Below, in pieces: positions 47,376 through 56,027 of a stretch of DNA of 64,000 bases. Origin of the DNA: Sphingomonas hankyongi (GTDB lineage Bacteria; Pseudomonadota; Alphaproteobacteria; Sphingomonadales; Sphingomonadaceae); contig NZ_JAMGBE010000003.1 in NCBI RefSeq assembly GCF_023516575.1, positions 558,001 to 622,000 of the forward strand, in the 5' to 3' direction. Position 1 is the first letter of the stretch; the number at the start of each line of letters is the position of its first letter. The translations under genes were made by a program, and so were the position numbers. The notes beneath the pieces are model-generated. The model searched no databases. It was not told the origin of the DNA and was given only the letters and a program-made list of their open reading frames with translations.

Positions 47376-47590
47376 GAGTCGCGCGCCCGAGGTTTCTTTT
47401 CTCTCTTGCCCCCGGCGCGGATTCGCGCCTGGAACGTTGTTTTTGAGATTGTATGCGGCAGCTTTCAAGTGCCGTTTTTTCATCCAAGTGAAATAATGCG
47501 TCTTGACATAGGAATCGCGCCGAAAGTGCGCAAAAATGGCTTCAAACCGCCATTTTCATGGTTATTTTGCCGTTAACTATTGCGCGAATC
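47376..47590 (-). promoter_or_regulatory. dnaA upstream region with four GANTC sites
   Basis: Between dnaA and rpsT about 330 bases (47354-47682) are non-coding and relatively AT-rich. This stretch has GANTC (CcrM methylation) sites at 47376, 47420, 47512 and 47586, four in 215 bases where about one is expected by chance. A perfect inverted repeat lies at 47533-47556. In Caulobacter, GANTC methylation in the dnaA promoter affects its timing of expression. No clear -35/-10 was found on the minus strand, so the promoter location is unknown. Confidence 0.5.
47533..47556. repeat. Perfect inverted repeat upstream of dnaA
   Basis: AAAATGGC and GCCATTTT, eight bases each, flank an eight-base spacer (TTCAAACC). 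It lies in the AT-rich stretch of the dnaA upstream region between two GANTC sites. It could be a protein-binding site or a weak RNA hairpin in the dnaA leader. There is no other copy that I noticed nearby. Confidence 0.6.
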
Positions 47591-47616
47591 GCCGGAATTG
47601 CTGCATTTTTTTTACG

Positions 47617-47655
47617 GTCCCGATACGGGACGAGCCGCCGGTCGCCCGGCGGCTC
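47617..47655 (-). terminator. Two tandem hairpins downstream of rpsT
   Basis: On the minus strand, 27 bases after the rpsT stop, a ten-pair GC-rich stem (GAGCCGCCGG / CCGGCGGCTC, four-base loop, 47632-47655) is followed at once by a six-pair hairpin (GTCCCG-ATA-CGGGAC as read on the plus strand, 47617-47631). A run of A, not T, follows on the minus strand, so this is not a classical rho-independent terminator. It may still halt or protect rpsT transcripts, or be the dnaA leader structure. Confidence 0.45.
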
Positions 47656-47682
47656 GCATTAGACCCGACTTCGCGGCTGTCT

Positions 47683-47946
47683 TTAGCCGAGAGAAGCAAC
47701 CCTCTTGGACAAACGGGAAAATTTCCGCGCGGCCGTGTTTTTGTGGATAACCCCGCGAGCGACTCCGCGCGCCATCTCTGGCTGAACTTGCTTCAGCGCC
47801 TCGGCGGCTTCCGCCTTCTTGCCCGCCGCAATCGCCGACTCGACGGCCTTGATGAAGGTGCGGACGCGGCTGATGCGCGAATGGTTGATCGTGGCGCGGG
47901 TGGCGTTGCGACGAATGCGCTTCTTGGCCTGCGGCGTGTTCGCCAT
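47683..47946 (-). CDS. rpsT: 30S ribosomal protein S20
   Basis: S20 is a helical primary 16S rRNA-binding protein. The 87-residue protein ([17 protein letters not shown]..., with [23 protein letters not shown] and [18 protein letters not shown]) matches the family end to end. It lies upstream of dnaA on the same strand, as in many alphaproteobacteria. A DnaA-box-like TGTGGATAA at 47742-47750 falls within the codons for the conserved IHKN and is likely coincidental. Confidence 0.97.
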   Translation of the reverse strand: MANTPQAKKRIRRNATRATINHSRISRVRTFIKAVESAIAAGKKAEAAEALKQVQPEMARGVARGVIHKNTAARKFSRLSKRVASLG

Positions 47947-48043
47947 GATATTCCTCTAGCTCAATGAAAAAGCGGCGCGGCTCGCCCATAACAGGCTGGC
48001 TCGCACCGACGTGGCGTCCCCCTAACCGCAAGCGCCTTGAAGG

Positions 48044-48850
48044 TCAACGCTGACACCGGGGGCAATAGAATGTCGATCGTCCGCCCTGCACGATTCGCCT
48101 GACCGTGCCGCCGCACGCGCACGATTTGCCTTCGCGGCCATAGACCGCGAACGACTTCGAAAAATAGCCCAGCTCCCCTTCCGGACTGGCGAAGTCGCGA
48201 AGCGTCGAACCGCCTGCGTCGATCGCTTCCTCAATGACTTGCCTGATCGCAGGGACAAGGCGTCGCACCCGTTCGAGCGATAACGACCCACCAGCGCGAC
48301 GCGGATGGATTCCTGCGCGGTACAAAGCCTCGCACACATAGATGTTGCCGAGCCCCGCTACGATGGTCTGGTCGAGGAGGAGGAGCTTGATCGCAGCGGT
48401 TCGGCCCCGAAGATTCTTGCGGAGATTATCTGGCGTAAGCTCGAGGGGCTCCGGTCCGAGGGCCTTGAAGGGCGGCCATTCGCCAACCTGCTCCGTAGGC
48501 ATCAGATCGAGCGAACCGAAGCGGCGCGCATCATTCAGCGTTAGCCTCGTCCCCTCGTCTGTCTCCATCAGCAAGTGGTCGTGCTTTTCGACCTCCTGCG
48601 GGTCGATGCGCCACCTTCCGGACATGCCGAGGTGGAAGATCAAAGTGTCGCCGCGATCGGTATCGATGAGCCCGTATTTCGCGCGCCTTCGAAGTCCGAT
48701 GACGCGCGCGCCGGTCAGCCGCTGGCCTAGGTCGACTGGCAGCGCGCGGCGAAGGTCTGGCCTACGCGCTTCGACCCTCGCAATCCGTCGCCCTCGGAGG
48801 ACGCGCTCCAGACCGCGAACGGTCGTTTCGACTTCGGGAAGCTCTGGCAT
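48044..48850 (-). CDS. mutM: Formamidopyrimidine-DNA glycosylase (Fpg/MutM)
   Basis: Bifunctional glycosylase/AP lyase that removes 8-oxoguanine and formamidopyrimidines. The 268-residue protein starts MPELPEVETTVRGLE, where the processed N-terminal Pro2 and Glu3 are catalytic. It has the H2TH segment LDQTIVAGLGNIYVCEALYRAGI and a C-terminal zinc finger (CACGGTVRRIVQGGRSTFYCPRC, described by its four cysteines). The family's conserved Lys and Arg positions appear intact. It is divergent from ubiE. Confidence 0.96.
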   Translation of the reverse strand: MPELPEVETTVRGLERVLRGRRIARVEARRPDLRRALPVDLGQRLTGARVIGLRRRAKYGLIDTDRGDTLIFHLGMSGRWRIDPQEVEKHDHLLMETDEGTRLTLNDARRFGSLDLMPTEQVGEWPPFKALGPEPLELTPDNLRKNLRGRTAAIKLLLLDQTIVAGLGNIYVCEALYRAGIHPRRAGGSLSLERVRRLVPAIRQVIEEAIDAGGSTLRDFASPEGELGYFSKSFAVYGREGKSCACGGTVRRIVQGGRSTFYCPRCQR

Positions 48851-48903
48851 GTCGACCGGCGATATGGCGGAGCCGCATCAAGCCCGCTAGAGCCGCCAGC
48901 GCT

Positions 48904-49635
48904 ATGGAAGAACGGGTCAATTTCGGAGACGAGCTGGTCACCCGCGACGAGAAGACCCGGCGCGTCAGCGCCGTGTTCAGCTCCGTCGCCCGCAGCTACG
49001 ACATGATGAACGACCTGATGTCCGGCGGCATGCACCGGCTCTGGAAGGATCGGTTCGTGGCGCGCGCGAAGCCTCGCATCGGCGAGCATGTCCTGGACAT
49101 GGCCGGAGGCACCGGAGACGTCGCATTCCGCATGGCTCGCCGAGGAGCGCATGTGACCGTGGCGGACATCAATGCCGACATGCTGGAGGTCGGCAAGCAC
49201 CGAGCCGAAGCGCAAGGCCTTCGAGGCCTCAGCTGGGAAGTCCAGAACGCGGAGGCGCTGACCTTCACTAGCGGGAAGTTCGACGCGTACACGATTGTAT
49301 TCGGAATTCGGAACGTGACCGACATCCCTGCAGCCCTTCGGGAGGCCCATCGCGTGCTCAAACGCGGGGGGCGCTTCTACTGCATGGAGTTCTCCACCAG
49401 CGATTGGCCAGGCTTTTCGAAAGCCTACTCCCTGTGGGCAGACAATGTGATCCCCAAGCTCGGCAAGGCCTTCGCCGACGATGAGGAAAGCTATCGCTAC
49501 CTGGTGGAAAGCATCCGCCGCTTCCCGCGGCCCGAAGCGTTTCGGCGAATGGTCGGCGAAGCTGGCTTCACGCGGGCTTCCGCCGAGCCGATGCTGGGCG
49601 GACTGGTGACCATACATTCGGGTTGGAAGATTTGA
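48904..49635 (+). CDS. ubiE: Demethylmenaquinone/2-polyprenyl-1,4-benzoquinol methylase
   Basis: UbiE is the SAM-dependent C-methyltransferase of ubiquinone (and menaquinone) synthesis. The 243-residue protein has VFSSVARSYDMMNDLMSGGMHRLWKD, the SAM-binding DMAGGTGDVAFRMARRGA, and FGIRNVTDIPAALREAHRVLKRGG. All are family hallmarks. It shares the TTGA junction with ubiB and is separated by 53 bases from the divergent mutM. Confidence 0.96.
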   Translation: MEERVNFGDELVTRDEKTRRVSAVFSSVARSYDMMNDLMSGGMHRLWKDRFVARAKPRIGEHVLDMAGGTGDVAFRMARRGAHVTVADINADMLEVGKHRAEAQGLRGLSWEVQNAEALTFTSGKFDAYTIVFGIRNVTDIPAALREAHRVLKRGGRFYCMEFSTSDWPGFSKAYSLWADNVIPKLGKAFADDEESYRYLVESIRRFPRPEAFRRMVGEAGFTRASAEPMLGGLVTIHSGWKI

Positions 49636-51164
49636 CGACCAGCGCAACCCATTTGTGGCGTTTGTTGAAGTGGGGCCGGACGCTGGCTCGGCATGGCGCG
49701 TTGCGCGGTATCGAGGAAGATCCGATGACGCCGCCCCCGGTGCGCCGGCTCGCCCGGATTGCACGGTTCGGCGCCAGGATACCGCCCACTCCGGATTATG
49801 CCGCGGCGCTTGTTGCCATCGGCCCAGCCGCGATCAAGCTGGGCCAGGCCCTGTCCACACGTCCGGACCTGGTCGGCGACCGGGCGGCCGAAAACTTATC
49901 CCAGCTCCAGGACGACCTTCCGCCCGCCCCCTTCGCAGCAATCAAGCAAACGATCGAAAGCTCCTTCGGCGCGAAGCTCGAGGAGCTTTTCACCAAATTC
50001 GACGAAGTCCCCGTCGGAGCTGCATCCATCGCCCAGGTCCACCGCGCCGTTACGACAGAGGGACGTGAAGTCGCCGTCAAGGTTTTGCGACCCGGCATCG
50101 AAGAGGAATTCGCAAAGGCGATCGAGACCTACGAATGGGCGGCAGCCCACGTCGAGCGTTACGGCGGAGAGGCTCAGCGGCTGAGGCCGCGAATGGTGGT
50201 TGCTCAGTTTCGGGTTTGGACCGCGCGCGAACTCGACCTCCAGCGTGAAGCGGCATCGGCGTCTGAGCTTCGGGAAAACATGGTCGCCGAGCCGGGCTTT
50301 TACGTACCGGAAATCGACTGGCGGAGAACCGCGCGGCGAGTCCTCACGCTGGAATGGCTGGACGGCATCAAGCTCAACGAGCGCGAGGCGCTGATCGAGG
50401 CCGATCAGGACTGCAAGACGCTCGCAGCGACACTGGTCCGCGCCTTCCTCCGCCAGGCCGTGGTCGACGGCTTCTTCCATGCAGATTTGCATCACGGGAA
50501 TCTTTTCGCGCTCCGAGACGGCCGGATCGCCGCGATCGACTTCGGGATCATGGGCCGGATCGACCGCCGCGCCCGCGTCTGGCTCGCGGAGATCCTCTAC
50601 GGTCTCATTACCGGCGATTACCGGCGCGTCGCCGAAATCCATTTCGAAGCGCAATATGTTCCGGCTCATCACAATGTCGAAGAATTCGCCACCGCCCTTC
50701 GCGCTGCAGGCGAGCCCATCAGGGGCCTTCCAGTGAAGGACATCTCGGTCGGGCGTATGCTGGAAAGCCTGTTCTCTATCACCCGCGATTTCGACATGCC
50801 GACCCAGCCGCATCTCCTTCTTCTGCAAAAGACAATGGTGATGAACGAGGGCGTCGCGACCGCGCTCGATCCGGACATCAACATGTGGGAGACCGCGGAG
50901 CCGTTCCTTCGCGAGTGGCTCCGCTCCGAGCTCGGACCCGAAGCATATTATGCCGACCGCATCATCGAGATCGTGCGTGCTGCGAAGAAGCTGCCAGAGC
51001 TGGTCGAGCGTATCGACTATTACTATCCGCCTCCGGGGGCTGCACCGCCTGCTCCTCCTCTCCCCGATATCGCTGTCATGGAGCAAAGGCACGGATGGGG
51101 CTACGCCCTGGCAGCGGTCGCGGGCGCCATTGTCGCCGCACTGCTGATGATTGTGCTAGGCTGA
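49632..51164 (+). CDS. ubiB: Atypical kinase-like ubiquinone biosynthesis protein UbiB
   Basis: UbiB is an ABC1/ADCK-type ATPase needed for ubiquinone synthesis, probably by handling lipid intermediates. The 510-residue protein has the family KxGQ motif in AIKLGQALSTRPDLV, ASIAQVHRA, VAVKVLRPG (Ala-rich loop and Lys), HADLHHGNLFA and DFGIMGRID. Two C-terminal helices (about 480-510) anchor it. The start is TTG 49632, overlapping the ubiE stop (TTGA). An in-frame TTG nine bases upstream is possible. Confidence 0.93.
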   Translation: MTTSATHLWRLLKWGRTLARHGALRGIEEDPMTPPPVRRLARIARFGARIPPTPDYAAALVAIGPAAIKLGQALSTRPDLVGDRAAENLSQLQDDLPPAPFAAIKQTIESSFGAKLEELFTKFDEVPVGAASIAQVHRAVTTEGREVAVKVLRPGIEEEFAKAIETYEWAAAHVERYGGEAQRLRPRMVVAQFRVWTARELDLQREAASASELRENMVAEPGFYVPEIDWRRTARRVLTLEWLDGIKLNEREALIEADQDCKTLAATLVRAFLRQAVVDGFFHADLHHGNLFALRDGRIAAIDFGIMGRIDRRARVWLAEILYGLITGDYRRVAEIHFEAQYVPAHHNVEEFATALRAAGEPIRGLPVKDISVGRMLESLFSITRDFDMPTQPHLLLLQKTMVMNEGVATALDPDINMWETAEPFLREWLRSELGPEAYYADRIIEIVRAAKKLPELVERIDYYYPPPGAAPPAPPLPDIAVMEQRHGWGYALAAVAGAIVAALLMIVLG

Positions 51165-51168
51165 GCCC

Positions 51169-51702
51169 ATGGCCCATGTTCTGCTGGTCGTTGGCGGAGG
51201 CATCGCTGCCTACAAGTCGCTCGAATTGGTGCGGCTACTGAAAAAGGCCGGTCATCAAGTGACGCCCGTCCTCACCAAGGGCGGCGAGCATTTCGTCACG
51301 GCGATGAGCCTGGGAACGCTAGCCGAAAGTCCCGTCCATTCTTCGCTTTGGGAGCTGAAGGACGAGGTTGAGATCGGGCACATCCAACTTTCGCGATCCG
51401 CGGACTTCATCCTCGTCTGCCCGGCCACCGCCGATCTGCTCGCCAAGATGGCGGCGGGCATGGCCGACGATCTTGCGACGACGCTCCTGCTCGCGACCGA
51501 TAAGCCCGTCGTGGTTGCGCCGGCGATGAACGTGCGCATGTGGCTTCATCCGGCCACGCTGAGGAATATCGCCCAGCTTAAAGCTGATGGGGTGCGCGTG
51601 CTCGATCCGGACGAAGGCGAGATGGCCTGCGGAGAGTTCGGACCCGGGCGCTTGCCCGAACCGCAGGACATATTCGATCGCCTGGCCGACCTGCTGAAGT
51701 GA
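51169..51702 (+). CDS. coaC: Phosphopantothenoylcysteine decarboxylase (CoaC, separate gene)
   Basis: Flavoprotein that decarboxylates phosphopantothenoylcysteine to phosphopantetheine in CoA synthesis. The 177-residue product has GGGIAAYKSLELVRLLKKAGHQV, ADFILVCPATADLLAKMAAGMADDL, VAPAMNVRMWLHP and GEMACGEFGPGRL (catalytic Cys). In most bacteria this is the N-terminal half of fused CoaBC. Here it ends in TGA at 51702, four bases into coaB (GTGA), so the two halves are separate genes. Confidence 0.93.
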   Translation: MAHVLLVVGGGIAAYKSLELVRLLKKAGHQVTPVLTKGGEHFVTAMSLGTLAESPVHSSLWELKDEVEIGHIQLSRSADFILVCPATADLLAKMAAGMADDLATTLLLATDKPVVVAPAMNVRMWLHPATLRNIAQLKADGVRVLDPDEGEMACGEFGPGRLPEPQDIFDRLADLLK

Positions 51703-52334
51703 CTCTCGTCGGGAAGCATATTCTTGTCACGGCTGGGCCGACCCATGAGCCGATCGATCCGGTTCGCGTGATCGCAAATCGATCCTCCGGCCGCCAAGGG
51801 TTCGCAATCGCCGAGGCAGCCGTAGAGTTGGGCGGACGGGTCACGCTGGTGGCGGGTCCAGTCGCCCTCGTCACTCCGCCAGGAGTCGATCGGGTGGATG
51901 TAGAGACCGCCGAACAAATGGCGGATGCCGTCATGACGTCATTGCCGGCCGACGCGGCAATCCTCGTCGCAGCCGTCGCCGACTGGCGGGTCGAGCCAGC
52001 AACTACGAAGCTCAAAAAGGGCGACGGACCGCCGAAGCTGAAGTTCGTGCCTACTCGCGACATTCTGGCGGAGCTTGGCAGTAGCGATCGACGTCCTCGC
52101 CTTCTCGTCGGCTTTGCTGCCGAGACCGAGAGGGTGGTCGAACGGGCGATTGCGAAGCAGATTGCGAAACGGGCGGACTGGATCGTGGCCAACGACGTGT
52201 CGGGCGACGTTATGGGCGGACGTCGCAACCGCGTTCACCTCGTGACTTCCGACGGCGTCGAGGATTGGCCCGAAGCAAGCAAGGAAGAGGTTGCACGGCG
52301 GCTGATCGCGCGCGTGGCCGCCGCGTTAGGCTGA
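51699..52334 (+). CDS. coaB: Phosphopantothenate--cysteine ligase (CoaB, separate gene)
   Basis: CTP-dependent ligase that joins cysteine to phosphopantothenate. The 211-residue protein starts GTG 51699 and has ILVTAGPTHEPIDPVRVIANRSSGRQGFAIAEAA, VAAVADWRVEP, LKKGDGPPKLKFVPTRDIL and VANDVSG. The lysine-rich KLKK region and nucleotide-binding loops are intact. It corresponds to the C-terminal half of the usual CoaBC. It is offset by -1 frame from coaC and converges with moeB, overlapping its stop by nine bases. Confidence 0.93.
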   Translation: MTLVGKHILVTAGPTHEPIDPVRVIANRSSGRQGFAIAEAAVELGGRVTLVAGPVALVTPPGVDRVDVETAEQMADAVMTSLPADAAILVAAVADWRVEPATTKLKKGDGPPKLKFVPTRDILAELGSSDRRPRLLVGFAAETERVVERAIAKQIAKRADWIVANDVSGDVMGGRRNRVHLVTSDGVEDWPEASKEEVARRLIARVAAALG

Positions 52335-53072
52335 GCCGCAGCTCTTGCACGCCGGGTCCGCCGGTATGCGAATCGCGCGCCAACCCAGCGTGTCGCCCTG
52401 GAACAGGTGCAGCGTGCCAGCCTGGTCGCCGCCGATCCCGACGAGAAAGTTGATGGCGAGAAGCGCCGCGAAGCCACCGACAGTGGCGGTCAGCGCTCCG
52501 AGCACGCCAAGCTCCGCGCAATTGTCGCAATTTTCAGTGTCAAAGGCATCGCCGACAAAGCAGCGATAGCAAGGCCGTGCGTGAAATAGTCCGACCTGCC
52601 CCTGGAACTGCACCGCAGCGGCGGCGAGCAACGGGATGCCGAGTTGCACGCAAGCGTCGTTGACGGTCAGCCGCGTAGCGAAATTATCGCTGCCGTCGAT
52701 GACGAGGTCGTGCGCGGCGATCAGGTTCTTAGCATTGTCGCGGTCGATCCGCGCGCAAACCGCTTGAGCCGCGACGAAGTGGTTGAGTTCATGCACGAAC
52801 TCAGCGGCAACTTCCGCCTTGCGCTTTCCCTGGTCGCTCTCCGAGTAAAGCGGCTGCCGATGCAGATTGGCAATTTCGACGCTATCGTCGTCGACAATGG
52901 TAATCGTCCCGACGCCTGCGCCGGCGAGCGCCGGGATCACCGCACTTCCGATCCCGCCCGCGCCGATCACCGCAACTTTCGCCGCCTTGAGCCTTCGCTG
53001 GCCGATGCCGCCGACTTGCGGCAGCACGATGTGCCGCGCGTATCGCTCCAGTTCCTCGTCCGAGAGGCTCAC
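52326..53072 (-). CDS. HesA/MoeB/ThiF family adenylyltransferase
   Basis: A 248-residue E1-like protein that adenylates a ubiquitin-like sulfur carrier (MoaD or ThiS type). It has [31 protein letters not shown] (ATP-site Rossmann), [16 protein letters not shown], and two zinc CXXC pairs (CYRCF near residue 170 and CKSCG at the C-terminus), between them DTENCDNC. No MoaD or ThiS gene is near, so the partner is unknown. It overlaps dut by four bases and coaB convergently by nine. Confidence 0.9.
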   Translation of the reverse strand: MSLSDEELERYARHIVLPQVGGIGQRRLKAAKVAVIGAGGIGSAVIPALAGAGVGTITIVDDDSVEIANLHRQPLYSESDQGKRKAEVAAEFVHELNHFVAAQAVCARIDRDNAKNLIAAHDLVIDGSDNFATRLTVNDACVQLGIPLLAAAAVQFQGQVGLFHARPCYRCFVGDAFDTENCDNCAELGVLGALTATVGGFAALLAINFLVGIGGDQAGTLHLFQGDTLGWRAIRIPADPACKSCGSA

Positions 53073-53506
53073 CGGCCCGTGGAACCGAAGCCCCCTGCGC
53101 CCCGGCTCGTCTCGCTGAGTTCTATGACTTCGCTGAAATGCGCCTTCGTGACGACGGCGGGCACCAGTTGGGCGATCCGCTCCCCGCGCCGCACTTCGAA
53201 GGCCTCGCTGCCAAGATTCGCCAGGATGACCTTCACCTCGCCGCGGTAATCGTGATCGATCGTGCCGGGCGTGTTGAGGCAGGTGATGCCATGCTTCAGC
53301 GCAAGGCCAGACCGGGGTCGCACCTGCACTTCATATCCCTCCGGGATCGCAATCGAGAAACCGGTGGCCACTGCGTGCCGTTCGCCCGGGTGAAGCGTCC
53401 GGTCTTCGGCAGCCACGACATCGAGACCGGCGGCGCCTTCCGTTGCATATCCCGGGATCGGCAGGCCTTCGCCGTGCGGCAGTCGCTGAAGCTGGATTTC
53501 GATCAC
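53069..53506 (-). CDS. dut: dUTP diphosphatase
   Basis: Trimeric dUTPase that keeps uracil out of DNA and supplies dUMP. The 145-residue protein has all five motifs: [44 protein letters not shown] and [11 protein letters not shown] (the C-terminal P-loop-like arm). It sits between topA and moeB, overlapping each by four bases, so the three genes are translated together. Confidence 0.96.
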   Translation of the reverse strand: MIEIQLQRLPHGEGLPIPGYATEGAAGLDVVAAEDRTLHPGERHAVATGFSIAIPEGYEVQVRPRSGLALKHGITCLNTPGTIDHDYRGEVKVILANLGSEAFEVRRGERIAQLVPAVVTKAHFSEVIELSETSRGAGGFGSTGR

Positions 53507-55977
53507 TTCGTCTTCTTCCGTGTGGGTTTGCGTCCGCCCTTCTTCTTTGGCGGACCTTTCGCAGCCCGCTCATCGATCAGGCGAACGGCTTCGTCCAGCG
53601 TGACCGCCTTCGGATCGGCGCCCCGCGGAAGCGTCGCGTTGGTCGTTCCATCGGTGACGTACGGGCCATAGCGGCCCGCCATGACCTTGATCTCACCGCC
53701 GCTAGTGGGATGGGCGCCCAGAACCGCTACGGGCTCGCGCGAAGCTCCGCGCTGCCGCCCGCCACCGGTAGCCGCGTCGGCAAGCTTGGAGACGGCCGCG
53801 TTCATGCCGGTTTCAAAGACCTCGGCGGTCGAGCCCAGCTTCGCATATTTACCGTCATGGGCGAGGTACGGACCATAGCGGCCGATCGACGCAGTGATCG
53901 GCTTTCCAGTCTCCGGATGGGGGCCGATCTCACGGGGTAGCGAGAGCAGGCGCTCGGCAATCTCGGCATCGACATCCGAAAGCGGCACATCCTTCGGGAT
54001 CGAGGCGCGTTTATCGTCGCGCTCGACATAGGGGCCGAAGCGTCCGCTCTTGAGCATGATGCCGTCCCCGAGGTCCGTCGGACCGTCGTTTTGTGCCTGA
54101 TCGCCCGACTGCCCAAACTTCTGGGTGTACTTGCAGTCGGGATAGTTGGAGCAGGCGATGAAGGCTCCGAACTTTCCGCCACGAAGCGAAAGCTTCCCAT
54201 TGCCGCATTGCGGGCAGATGCGCGGATCGCTGCCGTCGGCACGGGCGGGGTAGAGCCAGGGCGCAAGAAACTCGTCCAGAGCCTGCGTGATCTCGCTCGG
54301 CTTTTGGTCCATGACTTCGCCGGCCTTCGGCTTGAAGTCGCGCCAGAAGTCATCGAGCAGCTTTTCCCAATTCAGCCTTCCGCCGGAAACGTCGTCGAGC
54401 TCTTCTTCCAGCTCAGCAGTATAATCGTAGCTCACGTATCGCTCGAAGAATCGCTCGAGGAAGGCAGTCACCAGTCGGCCGCTCTCCTCGGGCACGAAGC
54501 GCCCCTTGTCGACGCGGACATATTCACGGTCCTTGAGCGTCTGCAGCGTTGCCGCGTAGGTGGAGGGCCGGCCGATACCCAGCTCCTCGAGGCGCTTGAC
54601 CAGGCTCGCTTCGGAATAGCGCGGCGGCGGCTGCGTGAAATGCTGCGTCGCGTCGACCCCCGTCTTCGCCGGCGTATCGCCTTGCCGTAGGACGGGCATC
54701 CGGGCGCCGTCCTCATCGTCGCCCCTGTCGTCACGGCCTTCTTCGTAGAGCGCGAGATAACCAGGGAAGAGCACCACCTGGCCGGAAGCGCGAAGCACCG
54801 CCCTGCCCGCTCCATCGCTGAGCTCCACGGTCGTCCGCTCGAGGCGCGCAGACGCCATCTGGCTTGCGAGCGCACGGTTATAGACCAGCTCATATAGACG
54901 CCCATGGTCGCCGGAAGCTGCACGAGCGCGGCTGAAATCCGTGGGACGGATTGCTTCGTGGGCCTCTTGCGCGTTTTTCGCCTTCGTTTGGTAGACCCGC
55001 GGCTTGTCGGGAACGAAGCCGGAATCGTAGCGGCTTGCGATCGCCCGGCGGGCGGCGCTGACCGCCTCAGGCGCCATGTCGACCCCGTCGGTTCGCATGT
55101 AGGTTATCAACCCTTCCTCGTAGAGGCTCTGGGCAACTCGCATCGTATGGCTGGCGGAAAAGCCCAGCTTGCGCGCTGCCTCCTGCTGCAGGGTCGACGT
55201 CGTGAACGGTGGCGGAGGGTTCTTGGCGAATGGCTTCGTCTCGACCGCGGACACGCTGAATCGACCGGCTTCGACGGCAGCCTTGGCGGCGTCGGCGTCA
55301 GCCCTGGTGCCGATCGTCAGGCGATCGATCTTCTGTCCGTCGAGATGAACCAGCCGCGCTGTGAAATGCTGCCCATCCGTTTCGAACGTAGCGCTGACCT
55401 GCCAATATTCCTGCGGTCGGAAGATTTCGATCTCACGCTCGCGATCCACGATCAGGCGCAGTGCAACCGATTGAACGCGGCCGGCCGATTTCGCGCCGGG
55501 AAGCTTGCGCCAGAGGATCGGCGACAATGTGAATCCGACGAGATAATCGAGAGCGCGGCGAGCCCGATAGGCGTCGATCAAATCCTCATCGAGGCCACGC
55601 GGGTTCTTCATCGCTTCGCTGACGGCAGAATTGGTGATCGCATTGAAGGTCACCCGCTGCACTTCGGGCGGTAGCGCCTTCTTTTGCCGCAGGACCTCCT
55701 GGACATGCCAGCTGATCGCTTCGCCCTCGCGATCGGGGTCGGTCGCCAGGATGAGTGCGTCGGCCTTCCTGGCCTCCTCGGTAATTGCCTTCAGCTGCTT
55801 CGACCGATCAGGCGATACCTGCCATTGCATGGCAAACCCTTGATCCGGATCGACCGAGCCGTCCTTGGGAGGCAGGTCGCGCACATGTCCAAAGGACGCG
55901 AGCACACGATGCCCGCTTCCGAGATACTTCTCGATTGTCTTCGCCTTGGCCGGCGATTCCACGACGACCAGCTTCAT
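53503..55977 (-). CDS. topA: DNA topoisomerase I (type IA)
   Basis: TopA relaxes negative supercoils. The 824-residue protein has the Toprim start [18 protein letters not shown], the acidic [15 protein letters not shown], active-site tyrosine in [13 protein letters not shown] and RPSTYA-like [13 protein letters not shown]. The C-terminal part has one four-cysteine finger (CPQCGNGKL...CSNYPDCKY, around residue 595) and three topoisomerase C-terminal repeats ([33 protein letters not shown]), ending in a Lys-rich tail. These repeats replace additional zinc fingers in alphaproteobacterial enzymes. Confidence 0.97.
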   Translation of the reverse strand: MKLVVVESPAKAKTIEKYLGSGHRVLASFGHVRDLPPKDGSVDPDQGFAMQWQVSPDRSKQLKAITEEARKADALILATDPDREGEAISWHVQEVLRQKKALPPEVQRVTFNAITNSAVSEAMKNPRGLDEDLIDAYRARRALDYLVGFTLSPILWRKLPGAKSAGRVQSVALRLIVDREREIEIFRPQEYWQVSATFETDGQHFTARLVHLDGQKIDRLTIGTRADADAAKAAVEAGRFSVSAVETKPFAKNPPPPFTTSTLQQEAARKLGFSASHTMRVAQSLYEEGLITYMRTDGVDMAPEAVSAARRAIASRYDSGFVPDKPRVYQTKAKNAQEAHEAIRPTDFSRARAASGDHGRLYELVYNRALASQMASARLERTTVELSDGAGRAVLRASGQVVLFPGYLALYEEGRDDRGDDEDGARMPVLRQGDTPAKTGVDATQHFTQPPPRYSEASLVKRLEELGIGRPSTYAATLQTLKDREYVRVDKGRFVPEESGRLVTAFLERFFERYVSYDYTAELEEELDDVSGGRLNWEKLLDDFWRDFKPKAGEVMDQKPSEITQALDEFLAPWLYPARADGSDPRICPQCGNGKLSLRGGKFGAFIACSNYPDCKYTQKFGQSGDQAQNDGPTDLGDGIMLKSGRFGPYVERDDKRASIPKDVPLSDVDAEIAERLLSLPREIGPHPETGKPITASIGRYGPYLAHDGKYAKLGSTAEVFETGMNAAVSKLADAATGGGRQRGASREPVAVLGAHPTSGGEIKVMAGRYGPYVTDGTTNATLPRGADPKAVTLDEAVRLIDERAAKGPPKKKGGRKPTRKKTK

Positions 55978-56027
55978 GCATTTCCCTCACGCATACGCGT
56001 AAAGGTGGGGCTTCCGGATTCGCCCCG

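Noticed and set aside
47274-47483. 69-codon minus-strand ORF upstream of dnaA
   Set aside because: It is basic and compositionally biased, overlaps the likely dnaA start, and has no recognisable domain or ribosome site.
47503-47508. TTGACA hexamer on the plus strand in the dnaA-rpsT gap
   Set aside because: No matching -10 and no plus-strand gene follows; both neighbours are on the minus strand.
47742-47750. Consensus DnaA box TGTGGATAA
   Set aside because: It lies in the codons for the conserved IHKN of ribosomal protein S20, so it can arise from coding constraint. No further boxes cluster nearby, so I do not call an origin.
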